A stretch of 8,210 nucleotides of DNA from NCBI GenBank assembly GCA_005884305.1, contig VAYL01000161.1, positions 1-8,210 on the forward strand, given 5' to 3'. Of the stretch, positions 1 to 6,925 are shown one piece after another; positions within the stretch are counted from its first letter, which is position 1, and every line of letters starts with the position of its first letter. This stretch comes from Actinomycetota bacterium. GTDB lineage: Bacteria; Actinomycetota; Thermoleophilia; Solirubrobacterales; 70-9. The notes beneath the pieces were generated by a model. That model saw nothing but the letters and a program-made list of their open reading frames with translations. It made no database searches and was not told where the DNA came from. Made by a program: the position numbers and the translations under genes.

Positions 1-572
1 TGGAGATCGTCGAGTTGATGGCCGTCAACGAGTTCCTCATACGTGAGTTTGAACACGCGGTGACCGCGTGCGATGCGGTCGAGACGACCCTCCTGCCTGT
101 TGATTCGATCCAAGGCGTCTCGGCACTTCTCGGGGTCCACCTTGATCCGCCCCGCTCGGTAGGAGCCCTGGGGTGAGTGCCAGACGCCGCTCTCCAGGGC
201 CAGCCACGCCGAGACGTACTGCGCGACCCGGTCACGCCGGGTCAGCCTGATGATGTCGACAGCCGGCTCCGCGAGCAGCTCGAGCGTGTCCGCGTGGGCC
301 TCGATCGAGCTCCAGGGGAGCTTCAGCCCCGCGACCGGGCTCTCGAGCTCGGCCGTCAACTCCCGCCAGTAGCTTGCCGGGCGCTCGTGCGGGGTGCTCA
401 CGTAGTGGGGGACGGTGAGCGTTCCCTGCTGGGGCTCGACCGCCCAGTCGGGGGCGAAGACCTCGCTGAAGCACGTGATCTCGGTATGGGAGTCGAGCAG
501 CGAGACCAGGTGCTCCGAACCCACACGCCCGACGCACAGGATCGCGAAGGAGGGGCTAGGGCTCGATGCCAA
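1..572 (-). CDS. Sulfotransferase family protein, partial (C-terminus beyond left edge), TTG start
   Basis: Predicted PAPS-dependent sulfotransferase that would move a sulfuryl group onto a glycan or other acceptor. Read by hand on the minus strand, 190 codons are open with no stop and run off the left edge. Residues 13-28 hold a 5'-phosphosulfate loop of the form CVGRVGSEHL. Residues 107-121 hold a 3'-phosphate motif (IIRLTRRDRVAQYVS) with Arg113 and Ser121 eight residues apart, as in the family. A YEEL segment at 178-181 matches the usual YEDL position. The pattern is closest to Stf0/NodH-type bacterial sulfotransferases. The only usable start before the first motif is TTG at 572-570, with GGAG at 586-583 ten bases upstream. 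A later in-frame GTG would cut the P-loop. The gene overlaps the preceding glycosyltransferase-sulfotransferase by 17 bases in another frame, which implies translational coupling. Family is fairly sure; the acceptor is unknown. Confidence 0.82.
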   Translation of the reverse strand, partial: MASSPSPSFAILCVGRVGSEHLVSLLDSHTEITCFSEVFAPDWAVEPQQGTLTVPHYVSTPHERPASYWRELTAELESPVAGLKLPWSSIEAHADTLELLAEPAVDIIRLTRRDRVAQYVSAWLALESGVWHSPQGSYRAGRIKVDPEKCRDALDRINRQEGRLDRIARGHRVFKLTYEELVDGHQLDDL

Positions 573-3072
573 GCGCGCGCAGCTCCGGGCCGAGCTCGCT
601 CGAGAACCGCTCCGCCACCTCGAGCTCGAGCTCGGTCCGCCAGCGCCCGATGGATTGTTCCGCCGACTCCGCGGTCATGTGCTTCGAGCGGTACGACTTG
701 TCCCTCAGCACGGACTTGGCGTCGAGCTCCACGCCGAGCCAGTTGCCGAGGCGCTGCGCGGTCCCGGGCAGGTCGAGGACGAGGTCCTCGTAGCGGACGA
801 TCGGCACCTCGCCCTTCTCCTCGAGATCGGCGATCCACCGGAGCCGCTCCTTCTGCCGCCGGATCACCTGGTCCAGGTGCTCCTCGCGGCTGCCGGCTCG
901 ATCGCGCCCCAGGGGCCCGCCGCCGCGGGTGTCGTTGAAGGCGTTGATCGAGACCCAACTGTCGCGCGGATCCCGAAGCAGGACGATCAGCTTGTGCGGG
1001 GGTAGCTGTCCGAGCGCGACCTTCCAGGTGTTCAGGTGCTTCTCGGCCAGGTACCGCACGGGCGGCGACGTCTCGGGGTCGAGGCCGAGATCGCTCAGGC
1101 GCTCGCGCGCGGCGCGGTGGGAGAACTCCCGCCAGGCGAGCTCGAACGCGCGCTGGCCCATCGTCGGCTCTCCCGGGGTCGACCGGACGAGCGGGCGCGG
1201 GAGCCAAGGCGGCGGTCCGAGCATCCCGTGCGAGCGCATCTGGGTGAGCGAGCCGAGTCCCTGGGGCCCCCACTGCCCCTCGGGCCAGTCCTCACGATCG
1301 AGGAGGTGGGCCCAGCGCCAGAGGTACGCGAAGTACTTGCGCTCGTACGGAAAGCTCATCTCCATCGCGATCTGTGGCGACGAGCCGAGCAGCTTCATCG
1401 TCAGCGTGCTCCCGTCCCGCGTGAAGTAGTCGACGAGGATTGGCGTGAGCCATTCGCTGCTCTCGCTCTCGCTGGGCTGGACCCAGGTGGCCGGCTGGCG
1501 CTTGGCCTGACCTGGCGTGATGGAACGGGCCCGCGCCCGGAGGCGCCGGGCGCGGCTTCGCAACGGAGCGCCGCGGTGCCCGGCGATGGCGCGCGCTCGC
1601 CGCCGCAGGCGCGCATAGCGGCGCCAGACGAGCCCCGCCAGCATCACCCGTTCGCGGCCCAGCGTCTCGGCGCGGCCGTTCAGCGACCGGCCGGAGCGCA
1701 TGGCGAGCCAGGCGAGCCCGCTAGGGGAGTCGGCGATCCGGTCGAGGGTGCGTCGCTTGGGGGCGGTCATGCGGTCCGAGCACCTTAGCCGCAGGATTGA
1801 GATGTTGACCGCGACTCGGCAGTAGAGCTTGAAGTAGGGAATTCGCCACCCCATGTGGCCCCGGCGCAGCCTGAGGCGGGAGGCGCGGCCGATCGCGCGC
1901 TTCAGCAGCGACTGGTTGTAGCTGCCGTATGCGTTCGCCGCCAGGTGGCCCAGATACGCACCGCGGTGCTGCACGTAGTCGTAGAGGGGGCGATCGACGT
2001 AGCTGATTCCGCCGAGGGCCATCGCCACCTGAGCGATCCAGTGGTCGTGGTATCCGGTGTCGGTGGGCGGGGGGAAGGGCAGGACGTCGGCGAGCAGCTC
2101 GCGGTCGAACAGCGACGCGGCGCCCGTGACCGTGTTGGCCAGGACGAGCGAGGCGAAGTCGGTGTGGTTGTTCTGCCTGAAGCTCCAGTACGTGTCCGAG
2201 ATCACCTCGCCGTCCTCGTCGACGATTCGCATGTCGCTGTACGCGAGCCGATCCTCGGGGCCAAGGCTGTTGATCAGCGTCTCGAGTTTCTCTGGGCGCC
2301 ACCAGTCGTCCTGGTCGCTCAAAGCGACGTAGTCGACGCTGGCCGGGACCATCGAAAGCGCCCGCTCGAAGTTGCCGTAGAACCCGGCGTTCCGCTCCGC
2401 GCTCGACAGGAGAAAGCGGCGATCCTCGCCCAGTACCTCGCGCATCTCCTCAACCTTCTGCGGGTCGGAGTTGTCGTCGCTGATCAGGCAGACCCAGTTG
2501 CGGTGGGTCTGTGCCCGGATCGAGTCGATCTGACGGCGGAACAGGTCCATGGGCGGGTTGTAGGTCGCCATGCACACCGCCACCAGGGCCTCTTCGGACT
2601 CCCGCCTTCCGATCAGCTCGGCGATGGGGCCCGAATGGCCGTTCCAGGAGGCCTCGACCGGCCCCTCCAGCCTTGGGGTGAGCTCGATCGTGCCGAGCTG
2701 GCCGCGCGCTGAGGTCCCGTCGTCGAGAGTCGCGACCAGCTCGATCCATTCGGTTCGGGGCTCGTCGACGGGCGAAACCGTGACGATGCCCCACCAGTAG
2801 TCATCATCGATTACCGAAGCGGGCCGAGCCATCCCGAACGCAATCACCGGCTGACGCCGGTCGGCCAGCCTGATCGCCAGCGACCGGATCCCTCGCGTGG
2901 GATGGCTGCACGTCCCGTCGACGAAGAAGCTCTGCCCCCGCCCCACCGCGAGGCGGGAGGGGAAGGGACCGACGGGCGTCACGACGAGTTCGCCACCAAC
3001 GTCCTCCGGCGTCGGCTGCGGGCCGGGCTCGGCCGCCCGCTGATCAGCTTGTTGGGATTCCCCCAGCCTCAT
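556..3072 (-). CDS. Glycosyltransferase family 2 - sulfotransferase fusion protein
   Basis: An 838-residue protein combining two activities, probably cytoplasmic or membrane-associated and acting on a surface polysaccharide or glycolipid. Residues about 28-133 are beta-rich and unrecognised. Residues about 162-400 are a GT-A fold family 2 glycosyltransferase: nucleotide-binding start CMATYN (167-172), DDNS (199-202), the metal-binding SDQDDWW (252-258) and a likely base in YHDHW (Asp343). This resembles RgpF/rhamnosyltransferase-like enzymes. Residues about 480-525 are a very arginine-rich linker. Residues about 542-838 are a sulfotransferase: 5' loop TRDGSTLTMKLL (551-562), 3'-phosphate motif LLRDPRDSWVSIN (698-710, Arg700 and Ser708) and VRYEDLV (759-765). 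ATG at 3072 has GGGAG ten bases upstream. The next gene downstream is a second sulfotransferase. The 85 bases separating it from the transporter ATPase leave open whether it has its own promoter. The sugar donor and the sulfation acceptor cannot be read from sequence. Confidence 0.88.
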   Translation of the reverse strand: MRLGESQQADQRAAEPGPQPTPEDVGGELVVTPVGPFPSRLAVGRGQSFFVDGTCSHPTRGIRSLAIRLADRRQPVIAFGMARPASVIDDDYWWGIVTVSPVDEPRTEWIELVATLDDGTSARGQLGTIELTPRLEGPVEASWNGHSGPIAELIGRRESEEALVAVCMATYNPPMDLFRRQIDSIRAQTHRNWVCLISDDNSDPQKVEEMREVLGEDRRFLLSSAERNAGFYGNFERALSMVPASVDYVALSDQDDWWRPEKLETLINSLGPEDRLAYSDMRIVDEDGEVISDTYWSFRQNNHTDFASLVLANTVTGAASLFDRELLADVLPFPPPTDTGYHDHWIAQVAMALGGISYVDRPLYDYVQHRGAYLGHLAANAYGSYNQSLLKRAIGRASRLRLRRGHMGWRIPYFKLYCRVAVNISILRLRCSDRMTAPKRRTLDRIADSPSGLAWLAMRSGRSLNGRAETLGRERVMLAGLVWRRYARLRRRARAIAGHRGAPLRSRARRLRARARSITPGQAKRQPATWVQPSESESSEWLTPILVDYFTRDGSTLTMKLLGSSPQIAMEMSFPYERKYFAYLWRWAHLLDREDWPEGQWGPQGLGSLTQMRSHGMLGPPPWLPRPLVRSTPGEPTMGQRAFELAWREFSHRAARERLSDLGLDPETSPPVRYLAEKHLNTWKVALGQLPPHKLIVLLRDPRDSWVSINAFNDTRGGGPLGRDRAGSREEHLDQVIRRQKERLRWIADLEEKGEVPIVRYEDLVLDLPGTAQRLGNWLGVELDAKSVLRDKSYRSKHMTAESAEQSIGRWRTELELEVAERFSSELGPELRALGIEP
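583..586 (-). promoter_or_regulatory. Ribosome binding site supporting the TTG start at 572
   Basis: GGAG on the minus strand lies ten bases before TTG 572-570, inside the last codons of the upstream gene. It is the only Shine-Dalgarno-like match near the start of the sulfotransferase motifs. No ATG or GTG is available in that frame between here and the P-loop. Confidence 0.45.
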
Positions 3073-3082
3073 CGCTAACGCG

Positions 3083-3087
3083 CTCCC
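3083..3087 (-). promoter_or_regulatory. Ribosome binding site of the glycosyltransferase-sulfotransferase gene
   Basis: GGGAG on the minus strand ends ten bases before the ATG at 3072 and supports that start. The surrounding 85-base gap (3073-3157) shows no hairpin followed by a T run, so no intrinsic terminator separates this gene from the upstream ATPase gene. A TAGAGT in this gap could be a -10 box, but I find no matching -35. Confidence 0.45.
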
Positions 3088-3157
3088 AAGGGCCCAGCGA
3101 CTTGCACTCTAGCCACACGTCCCTAAACACCCGGATGACGCGGTCGATGCGGTCGCG

Positions 3158-3928
3158 CTAGTGCTCGAGCACGAGGCCGAGGAACCGCTTCGTGCGCTCC
3201 TCGTGGGGGTTGTCGAGCACCTGGGACGGGGCGCCTTCCTCCACCACCACGCCCTCGTCCATGAACACGACCTGATCGGCGACGTCACGAGCGAAGCCGA
3301 TCTCGTGCGTGACCACGATCATCGTCATGCCCAGGCGCGCGAGGTCGCGCATCACGTCGAGCACCTCTTTGACGAGCTCCGGGTCGAGGGCGCTCGTCAC
3401 CTCGTCGAAGAGCATCAGCTTCGGCTCCATCGCCAGGGCCCGGGCGATCGCTACCCGCTGCTGCTGTCCCCCTGAAAGCCGAGCGGGGTACTCGTCCACC
3501 TTGTCGGCGAGCCCGACGCGCTGGAGGAGCTCCCGGCCGCTTGCGATCGCCTCGCGCTTCGGTCGCTTCTTGACGCGGATGGGAGCCTCGATGACGTTCT
3601 GGATAGCGGTCATGTGGGGAAACAGGTTGAAGCGCTGAAACACCATCCCGACCTCGGCGCGGTGCTGCGTGATCTCCGACTCGGGCAGCTCGTAGAGCTT
3701 GCCCCCATCCTCGCGGTACCCGACGAGCTCGCCGTCGACCCAGATGCGCCCACGGTGGATCTTCTCGAGGTGGTTCACGCATCGGAGCAGGGTGGACTTG
3801 CCCGACCCGGACGGGCCAAGCAGGCACATGACCTCTCCGGGCGCCACCTCCAGCGAGATTCCCTTCAGCACCTCGAGCTGGCCGAAGCGCTTGTGGACTT
3901 CCTCTGCCTTGACCATCGTCTCGCTCAC
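3158..3928 (-). CDS. Polar amino-acid ABC transporter, ATP-binding protein
   Basis: A 256-residue cytoplasmic ATPase that powers import through the adjacent permease. All ABC motifs are intact: Walker [10 protein letters not shown] (38-46), Q-loop glutamine 98 in [12 protein letters not shown], signature LSGGQQQR (151-158), Walker B LMLFDE (171-176), D-loop SALD (179-182) and switch His208. The NLFPHMT segment and the length are typical of the GlnQ/HisP polar amino-acid group. The codon after the Walker B glutamate is Val ([10 protein letters not shown]), a common variant in this group. GTG at 3928-3926 is chosen because a strong GGAGG sits seven bases upstream and the GTGA overlaps the permease stop. 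The first ATG lies only four codons later. The same frame stays open far upstream, but that stretch is the shadow of the permease. Substrate specificity is set by the binding protein, not here. Confidence 0.95.
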   Translation of the reverse strand: MSETMVKAEEVHKRFGQLEVLKGISLEVAPGEVMCLLGPSGSGKSTLLRCVNHLEKIHRGRIWVDGELVGYREDGGKLYELPESEITQHRAEVGMVFQRFNLFPHMTAIQNVIEAPIRVKKRPKREAIASGRELLQRVGLADKVDEYPARLSGGQQQRVAIARALAMEPKLMLFDEVTSALDPELVKEVLDVMRDLARLGMTMIVVTHEIGFARDVADQVVFMDEGVVVEEGAPSQVLDNPHEERTKRFLGLVLEH

Positions 3929-4905
3929 CGGTGGTCCTCCGGCATCTTGGGGGGCTCGGGCAGCGGCTTGACGTCGGCGTGGCGCGGGAAGAGCCCGGCG
4001 CGCAGTCGCTCCAACAGGGTCGGTTCCGCCTCGCGGGCCCTGCCTCGCCCATAGTGGCGCTCGATGTAGTACTGGCCGACCGACAGGACCGAGGTGACGG
4101 CGAGGTACCAGATGCTCGCCGTGATCAACAGCGGGATCGTCTTGTAGTTGACCGAATAGATCAGCTGCGCCGAGTAGAGCAGGTCCGCCAGGCCGATGAA
4201 GGCGACGAGCGACGTGGTCTTGAGCATCGAGATCGTCTCGTACCCGGTTGGCGGGATGATCGCCCGCATCGCCTGGGGCAGGACGACCCGGCGCATCGTC
4301 TGCAGCCGAGCCATCCCCAGGGCCTGCGCCGCATCCGTCTGCCCCTCCTCCACCGAGATGATCCCGGCCCGGACGATCTCCGACATGTAGGCGCCTTCGT
4401 TCAGTCCCAGTGCCAGCATCGCCGCGACGAACGGAGTGATCAGCGAGTTCGCGTCCAGATGTATGAACGAGGGGCCGAAGGGGATCCCGAGGCCGACGGT
4501 GGGGTAGAGCGCGGCGATGAAGTTCCAGAACAGGATCTGCACGAGCACCGGCGTACCGCGGAGGAGCCAGATGTAAACCCAGCTCGCGCCGCTCAGAAGG
4601 GCGCTCTCGGACATCCGCATGAGCGCGAGGACGACACCCAGGATGATCCCAATCGCCATCGCCACCACCGTGAGCTCGATGGTCACGACGAGTCCCTTGA
4701 GGATCCGGCTCGAGAAGAGGTAGTCGCCGACGACGCCCCATTCGAATCGCGGATTGGTCGCGACCGAGTGAGCCAGCGCGACAATCAGGACGGCGACGAC
4801 GGCTGCTGCGATCCAGCGGCCGGGGTGGCGAACGGGGACCGCCTGGATCTCGTCAGGCGGTTCCGTTCGCGTTATCTCATCTGCCGTGCGGGTCGGGGTG
4901 GCCAC
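3925..4905 (-). CDS. Polar amino-acid ABC transporter, permease protein
   Basis: A 326-residue inner-membrane permease of the HisM/GlnP type, forming the channel through which the amino acid passes. Hydrophobic segments lie at about 31-47, 70-96, 112-135, 155-172, 229-250 and 256-277. The EAA loop that docks the ATPase is clear at about 186-219 ([13 protein letters not shown] and onward). Many family members are about 215-230 residues, so this one is long. It has an N-terminal cytoplasmic stretch plus an extra first helix, and a charged, proline-rich tail of about 40 residues (286-326). Only one permease gene is present, so a homodimer is likely. The start is GTG 4905, with only a weak purine stretch before it. 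An out-of-frame ATG at 4912 is not usable. The gap to the binding-protein stop is 14 bases, so the genes are in one operon. Confidence 0.93.
   Translation of the reverse strand: MATPTRTADEITRTEPPDEIQAVPVRHPGRWIAAAVVAVLIVALAHSVATNPRFEWGVVGDYLFSSRILKGLVVTIELTVVAMAIGIILGVVLALMRMSESALLSGASWVYIWLLRGTPVLVQILFWNFIAALYPTVGLGIPFGPSFIHLDANSLITPFVAAMLALGLNEGAYMSEIVRAGIISVEEGQTDAAQALGMARLQTMRRVVLPQAMRAIIPPTGYETISMLKTTSLVAFIGLADLLYSAQLIYSVNYKTIPLLITASIWYLAVTSVLSVGQYYIERHYGRGRAREAEPTLLERLRAGLFPRHADVKPLPEPPKMPEDHR
3936..3940 (-). promoter_or_regulatory. Strong ribosome binding site deciding the ATPase GTG start
   Basis: GGAGG on the minus strand, seven bases before GTG 3928, within the last codons of the permease gene. 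Together with the GTGA stop-start overlap it favours the GTG over the ATG four codons inside. Confidence 0.7.
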
Positions 4906-4919
4906 CGCTCATCCGTGAG

Positions 4920-5882
4920 TTAGCTGGCCGGCACGTTCGTCGGGTTGATCTGCGGGTTCGAGATCGAGCATGGGCAACCACTGGTCGCCGAGGTGGCATT
5001 GAGACCCCAGTACGTGAAGATCCGCTTGTACGTCCCGTCCGCCATCACGTCCTTCAGGGCGTCGAGCACCGGCTTCGCGAGGCCGGAGTTCTTCGGCATC
5101 GCGATCCCGTACGCCGCGACCCCGTACTGACTTCCCGAGACCTTGAACTGGCCGTTTGACTGCTCCACGGCATATGCGGCCGGAGGCGAGTCGGCCATCC
5201 CGACGTCGGCCCGGCCGCTCGAGAGAGCCAGGTTGACGCCGTTCTCGTCGGGATACACGTTGAGCGTTACCCCTGGCTTGCCCTGGCTCTTGCACTTCTT
5301 GTCCTGCGCAGTAGCGTCGGACGCCTGAGTCGTTCCGCGTTCCGCGGCGACTGTCTGCCCGCACAGGTCGGCGAGCGACTGGATAGTGGGCCCGCCCTGG
5401 GCCTTGACGAAGAACGACGTCCCCGCCTGCGCGTAGGAGACGAAGTCGACGGTCTTCTCGCGCTCCTTCGTGATCGTGAAGGAGGACATCCCGAGGTCGT
5501 ACTTGTTCGCCGCAAGACCGGGGATGATGCTGTCGAAGGTCACGTTCTTGACGTCGGCCGTGAGGCCCATCGCCTGCGCCAGCGCCTTGGCGAGGTCCGC
5601 GTCCATTCCCTGGATCGTGGTGCCGTCCGGCGCGATGAACTCGTTCGGCGCATAGGTCGCATCCGCTGCGACCGTGAGCGTGCCGCTCGACTTAACGGAG
5701 CTCGGCAGTTCGGCGACGATCTTCTTGTCCGCCGGCACGTTGATGTTCGGTGTCGCGGTCAAAGTCGTACTCGTTCCGCCGCTGGTGGAGCTGCTCGAGC
5801 CTCCGCATCCTGCGCCGATCGCTGCCGTTGCAAGCGCCGCTATGAGCGCGATTGCCAGTCTCGTCCGTGTGCCCCTGATCAT
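4920..5882 (-). CDS. Polar amino-acid ABC transporter, substrate-binding lipoprotein
   Basis: A 320-residue extracytoplasmic solute-binding protein (SBP_bac_3 type) that captures the amino acid for the transporter. Residues 1-25 are a basic then hydrophobic signal peptide ending in IGAGC. Cys26 is the probable lipidation site, although glycine at -3 makes the lipobox imperfect. A Ser/Thr/Gly-rich tether (27-44) follows. The family pattern is present: TYAPNEF (76-82), GMDADLA (92-98), the SSFTITKEREK block with Arg141 expected to bind the substrate carboxylate, and DSPPAAY (231-237) with Asp231 expected to bind the amino group. Cys174 and Cys197 could form a disulfide. A further Cys-Pro-Cys (303-305) lies near the C-terminus. 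It is the first gene of the transporter operon, with a good ribosome binding site, and is divergent from cysM. Cystine or a related amino acid is an inference from that neighbour only. Confidence 0.93.
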   Translation of the reverse strand: MIRGTRTRLAIALIAALATAAIGAGCGGSSSSTSGGTSTTLTATPNINVPADKKIVAELPSSVKSSGTLTVAADATYAPNEFIAPDGTTIQGMDADLAKALAQAMGLTADVKNVTFDSIIPGLAANKYDLGMSSFTITKEREKTVDFVSYAQAGTSFFVKAQGGPTIQSLADLCGQTVAAERGTTQASDATAQDKKCKSQGKPGVTLNVYPDENGVNLALSSGRADVGMADSPPAAYAVEQSNGQFKVSGSQYGVAAYGIAMPKNSGLAKPVLDALKDVMADGTYKRIFTYWGLNATSATSGCPCSISNPQINPTNVPAS

Positions 5883-5959
5883 CGTGCTTGGTCCTCTCCT
5901 TGTGCGTGGTTCGCTGCCGGGGGGAACATACCCCGTCTCTCACTACACTTCCTGAAGCG
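5883..5959. promoter_or_regulatory. Divergent promoter region between the transporter operon and cysM
   Basis: These 77 bases must hold promoters for both directions unless transcription reads in from outside. Minus strand: TATGTT at 5930-5925 is a possible -10, placing a start near 5918 and leaving a leader of about 36 bases with the ribosome binding site. Plus strand: TACACT at 5944-5949 is a possible -10. A start about seven bases later would fall within a few bases of the cysM ATG at 5960, giving a nearly leaderless mRNA. No convincing -35 is seen for either. A perfect 5-base inverted repeat, CGGGG (5918-5922) and CCCCG (5931-5935) around eight bases, overlaps the minus -10 and could be an operator. 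All of this is by eye. Confidence 0.4.
5892..5901 (-). promoter_or_regulatory. Ribosome binding site of the substrate-binding protein gene
   Basis: AAGGAGAGGA on the minus strand, with the AGGA part nine bases before ATG 5882. It fixes the start of the transporter operon's first gene. It also argues against extending cysM upstream to TTG 5888, which would overlap it. Confidence 0.7.
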
Positions 5960-6925
5960 ATGCTCGAGGAGACCCTCAACCGCCCCTGCGGCGGTCGCTA
6001 CGGCAACGTCCTCGAAGCTGTCGGGAACACGCCGCTGGTCGAGCTTCCCAGGATCACGCCGAAGGCCGGCGTCCGCATCTTCGCCAAGCTCGAGGGGCGC
6101 AATCCGACCGGCTCGGTGAAGGACCGCGTCGCGAAGGCGATGATCGAGGGCGCCGAGGCGGAGGGAGCGATAGCACCCGGGCAGACGATCCTCGAGCCGA
6201 CCTCCGGCAACACCGGCATCTCGCTGGCGATGATCTGCCGCCGCAAGGGCTATCCGCTCAAGGTCGTCATGCCGAACAACGTGACCGAGGAGCGCACCCA
6301 GCTCCTCCACATGTACGGGGCCGAGATCGTCTACTCCGAGGGCGCCAAAGGGTCGAACGGCGCGGTCGAGCTCGCGCTCGAGATGGCGGAGGCCGACCCC
6401 TCCTACCACATGCCCTATCAGTACGGGAACGAGGCGAATCCCCGGGCGCACTACGAGGGGACCGCGCCGGAGATCCTCGAGGAGCTTGACGAGGTGACCG
6501 CGTTCGTGGGCGGCCTCGGAACCGGTGGCACGCTCATGGGCGTGGGCCGGCGGCTCAAGGAGCACGATCCGGAGACCAAGATCGTCGCGGCCGAGCCGAT
6601 GCAGGGCGAACTCGTCCAGGGCCTCCGCTCGCTGGACGACGGGTTCATCCCGCCGATCATCGACCTCTCGCTGCTCGACCGGAAGATCATGGTCTCAAAC
6701 CACGACGCGATCGTCTGGACGAAGCGGCTGCTGACCGACGAGGGCATGTTCGCGGGCGTCTCTACCGGGGCGATCGCCGCGATCGCGGTGCGGATCGCCG
6801 ACGGGCTCGACTCAGGGAACGTCGTCTTCGTCGCGCCGGACGACGGCTGGAAGTACCTCTCCTCCGGCGTCTACACGAAGCCGATCGAAGAGCTCGAGGG
6901 CATCGATTCCACCGTCTGGTGGTAG
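5960..6925 (+). CDS. cysM: Cysteine synthase CysM, probably O-phosphoserine-dependent
   Basis: A 321-residue PLP enzyme making L-cysteine by beta-replacement with a sulfur donor. Lys54 in GRNPTGSVKDR forms the internal aldimine. TSGNTG (81-86) is the substrate loop, GTGGT (187-191) binds the PLP phosphate and Ser268 in GVSTGA contacts the pyridine nitrogen. From memory, the sequence follows M. tuberculosis CysM closely, including EPTSGNTGISLAM, QYGN and DGWKYLS, and a tryptophan-ending C-terminal tail. Arg223 in GLRSLDDGF sits where the mycobacterial enzyme has Arg220, which recognises O-phosphoserine. That enzyme takes sulfur from the thiocarboxylated carrier CysO. No cysO or mec gene is seen here. 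ATG 5960 is chosen because it begins just ahead of the family N-terminus. It has no good ribosome binding site. The upstream TTG at 5888 would overlap the divergent gene's leader. Confidence 0.93.
   Translation: MLEETLNRPCGGRYGNVLEAVGNTPLVELPRITPKAGVRIFAKLEGRNPTGSVKDRVAKAMIEGAEAEGAIAPGQTILEPTSGNTGISLAMICRRKGYPLKVVMPNNVTEERTQLLHMYGAEIVYSEGAKGSNGAVELALEMAEADPSYHMPYQYGNEANPRAHYEGTAPEILEELDEVTAFVGGLGTGGTLMGVGRRLKEHDPETKIVAAEPMQGELVQGLRSLDDGFIPPIIDLSLLDRKIMVSNHDAIVWTKRLLTDEGMFAGVSTGAIAAIAVRIADGLDSGNVVFVAPDDGWKYLSSGVYTKPIEELEGIDSTVWW

Noticed and set aside
553..561. Stop codon at 556-558 as a read-through or nonsense mutation linking the two sulfotransferases
   Set aside because: At first glance the second domain follows the stop directly, but its coding frame is shifted by one base and has its own TTG with a GGAG, so no read-through is needed.
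618..636. Repeated CTCGAG/GAGCTC units
   Set aside because: They encode the Glu/Leu-rich end of the sulfotransferase domain (ELELE) and are explained by codon use.
398..1273. Minus-strand 291-codon frame overlapping the fusion gene and the second sulfotransferase
   Set aside because: It reads the same strand in the wrong frame, with low-complexity Arg/Ala/Pro composition, and the true frames there carry clear sulfotransferase motifs.
177..1788. Long plus-strand reading frames (177-938, 415-1005, 1036-1788)
   Set aside because: They lie opposite the sulfotransferase genes, are rich in Arg, Pro and Ala and show no family motif. They are typical antisense shadows in GC-rich DNA.
1855..2712. 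Plus-strand 285-codon frame
   Set aside because: Antisense to the glycosyltransferase domain, whose motifs are intact; the antisense product has no recognisable feature.
3073..3157. Terminator or strong promoter in the 85-base gap
   Set aside because: Short palindromes such as GGGCCC are present, but there is no stem followed by a T run and no paired -35/-10 boxes.
3929..4741. Upstream extension of the ATPase frame to 527 codons
   Set aside because: It overlaps the permease in another frame, and the extra part is Arg/Gly/Asp-rich nonsense. The GGAGG and GTGA at 3928 mark the true start.
3931..4923. Plus-strand 330-codon frame
   Set aside because: Exact antisense of the permease, very rich in Arg, Asp and Gly with no hydrophobic segments or motifs.
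5888..5959. TTG 5888 as the cysM start, adding 24 residues
   Set aside because: The extension does not resemble the family N-terminus and would cover the leader and ribosome binding site of the divergent gene.
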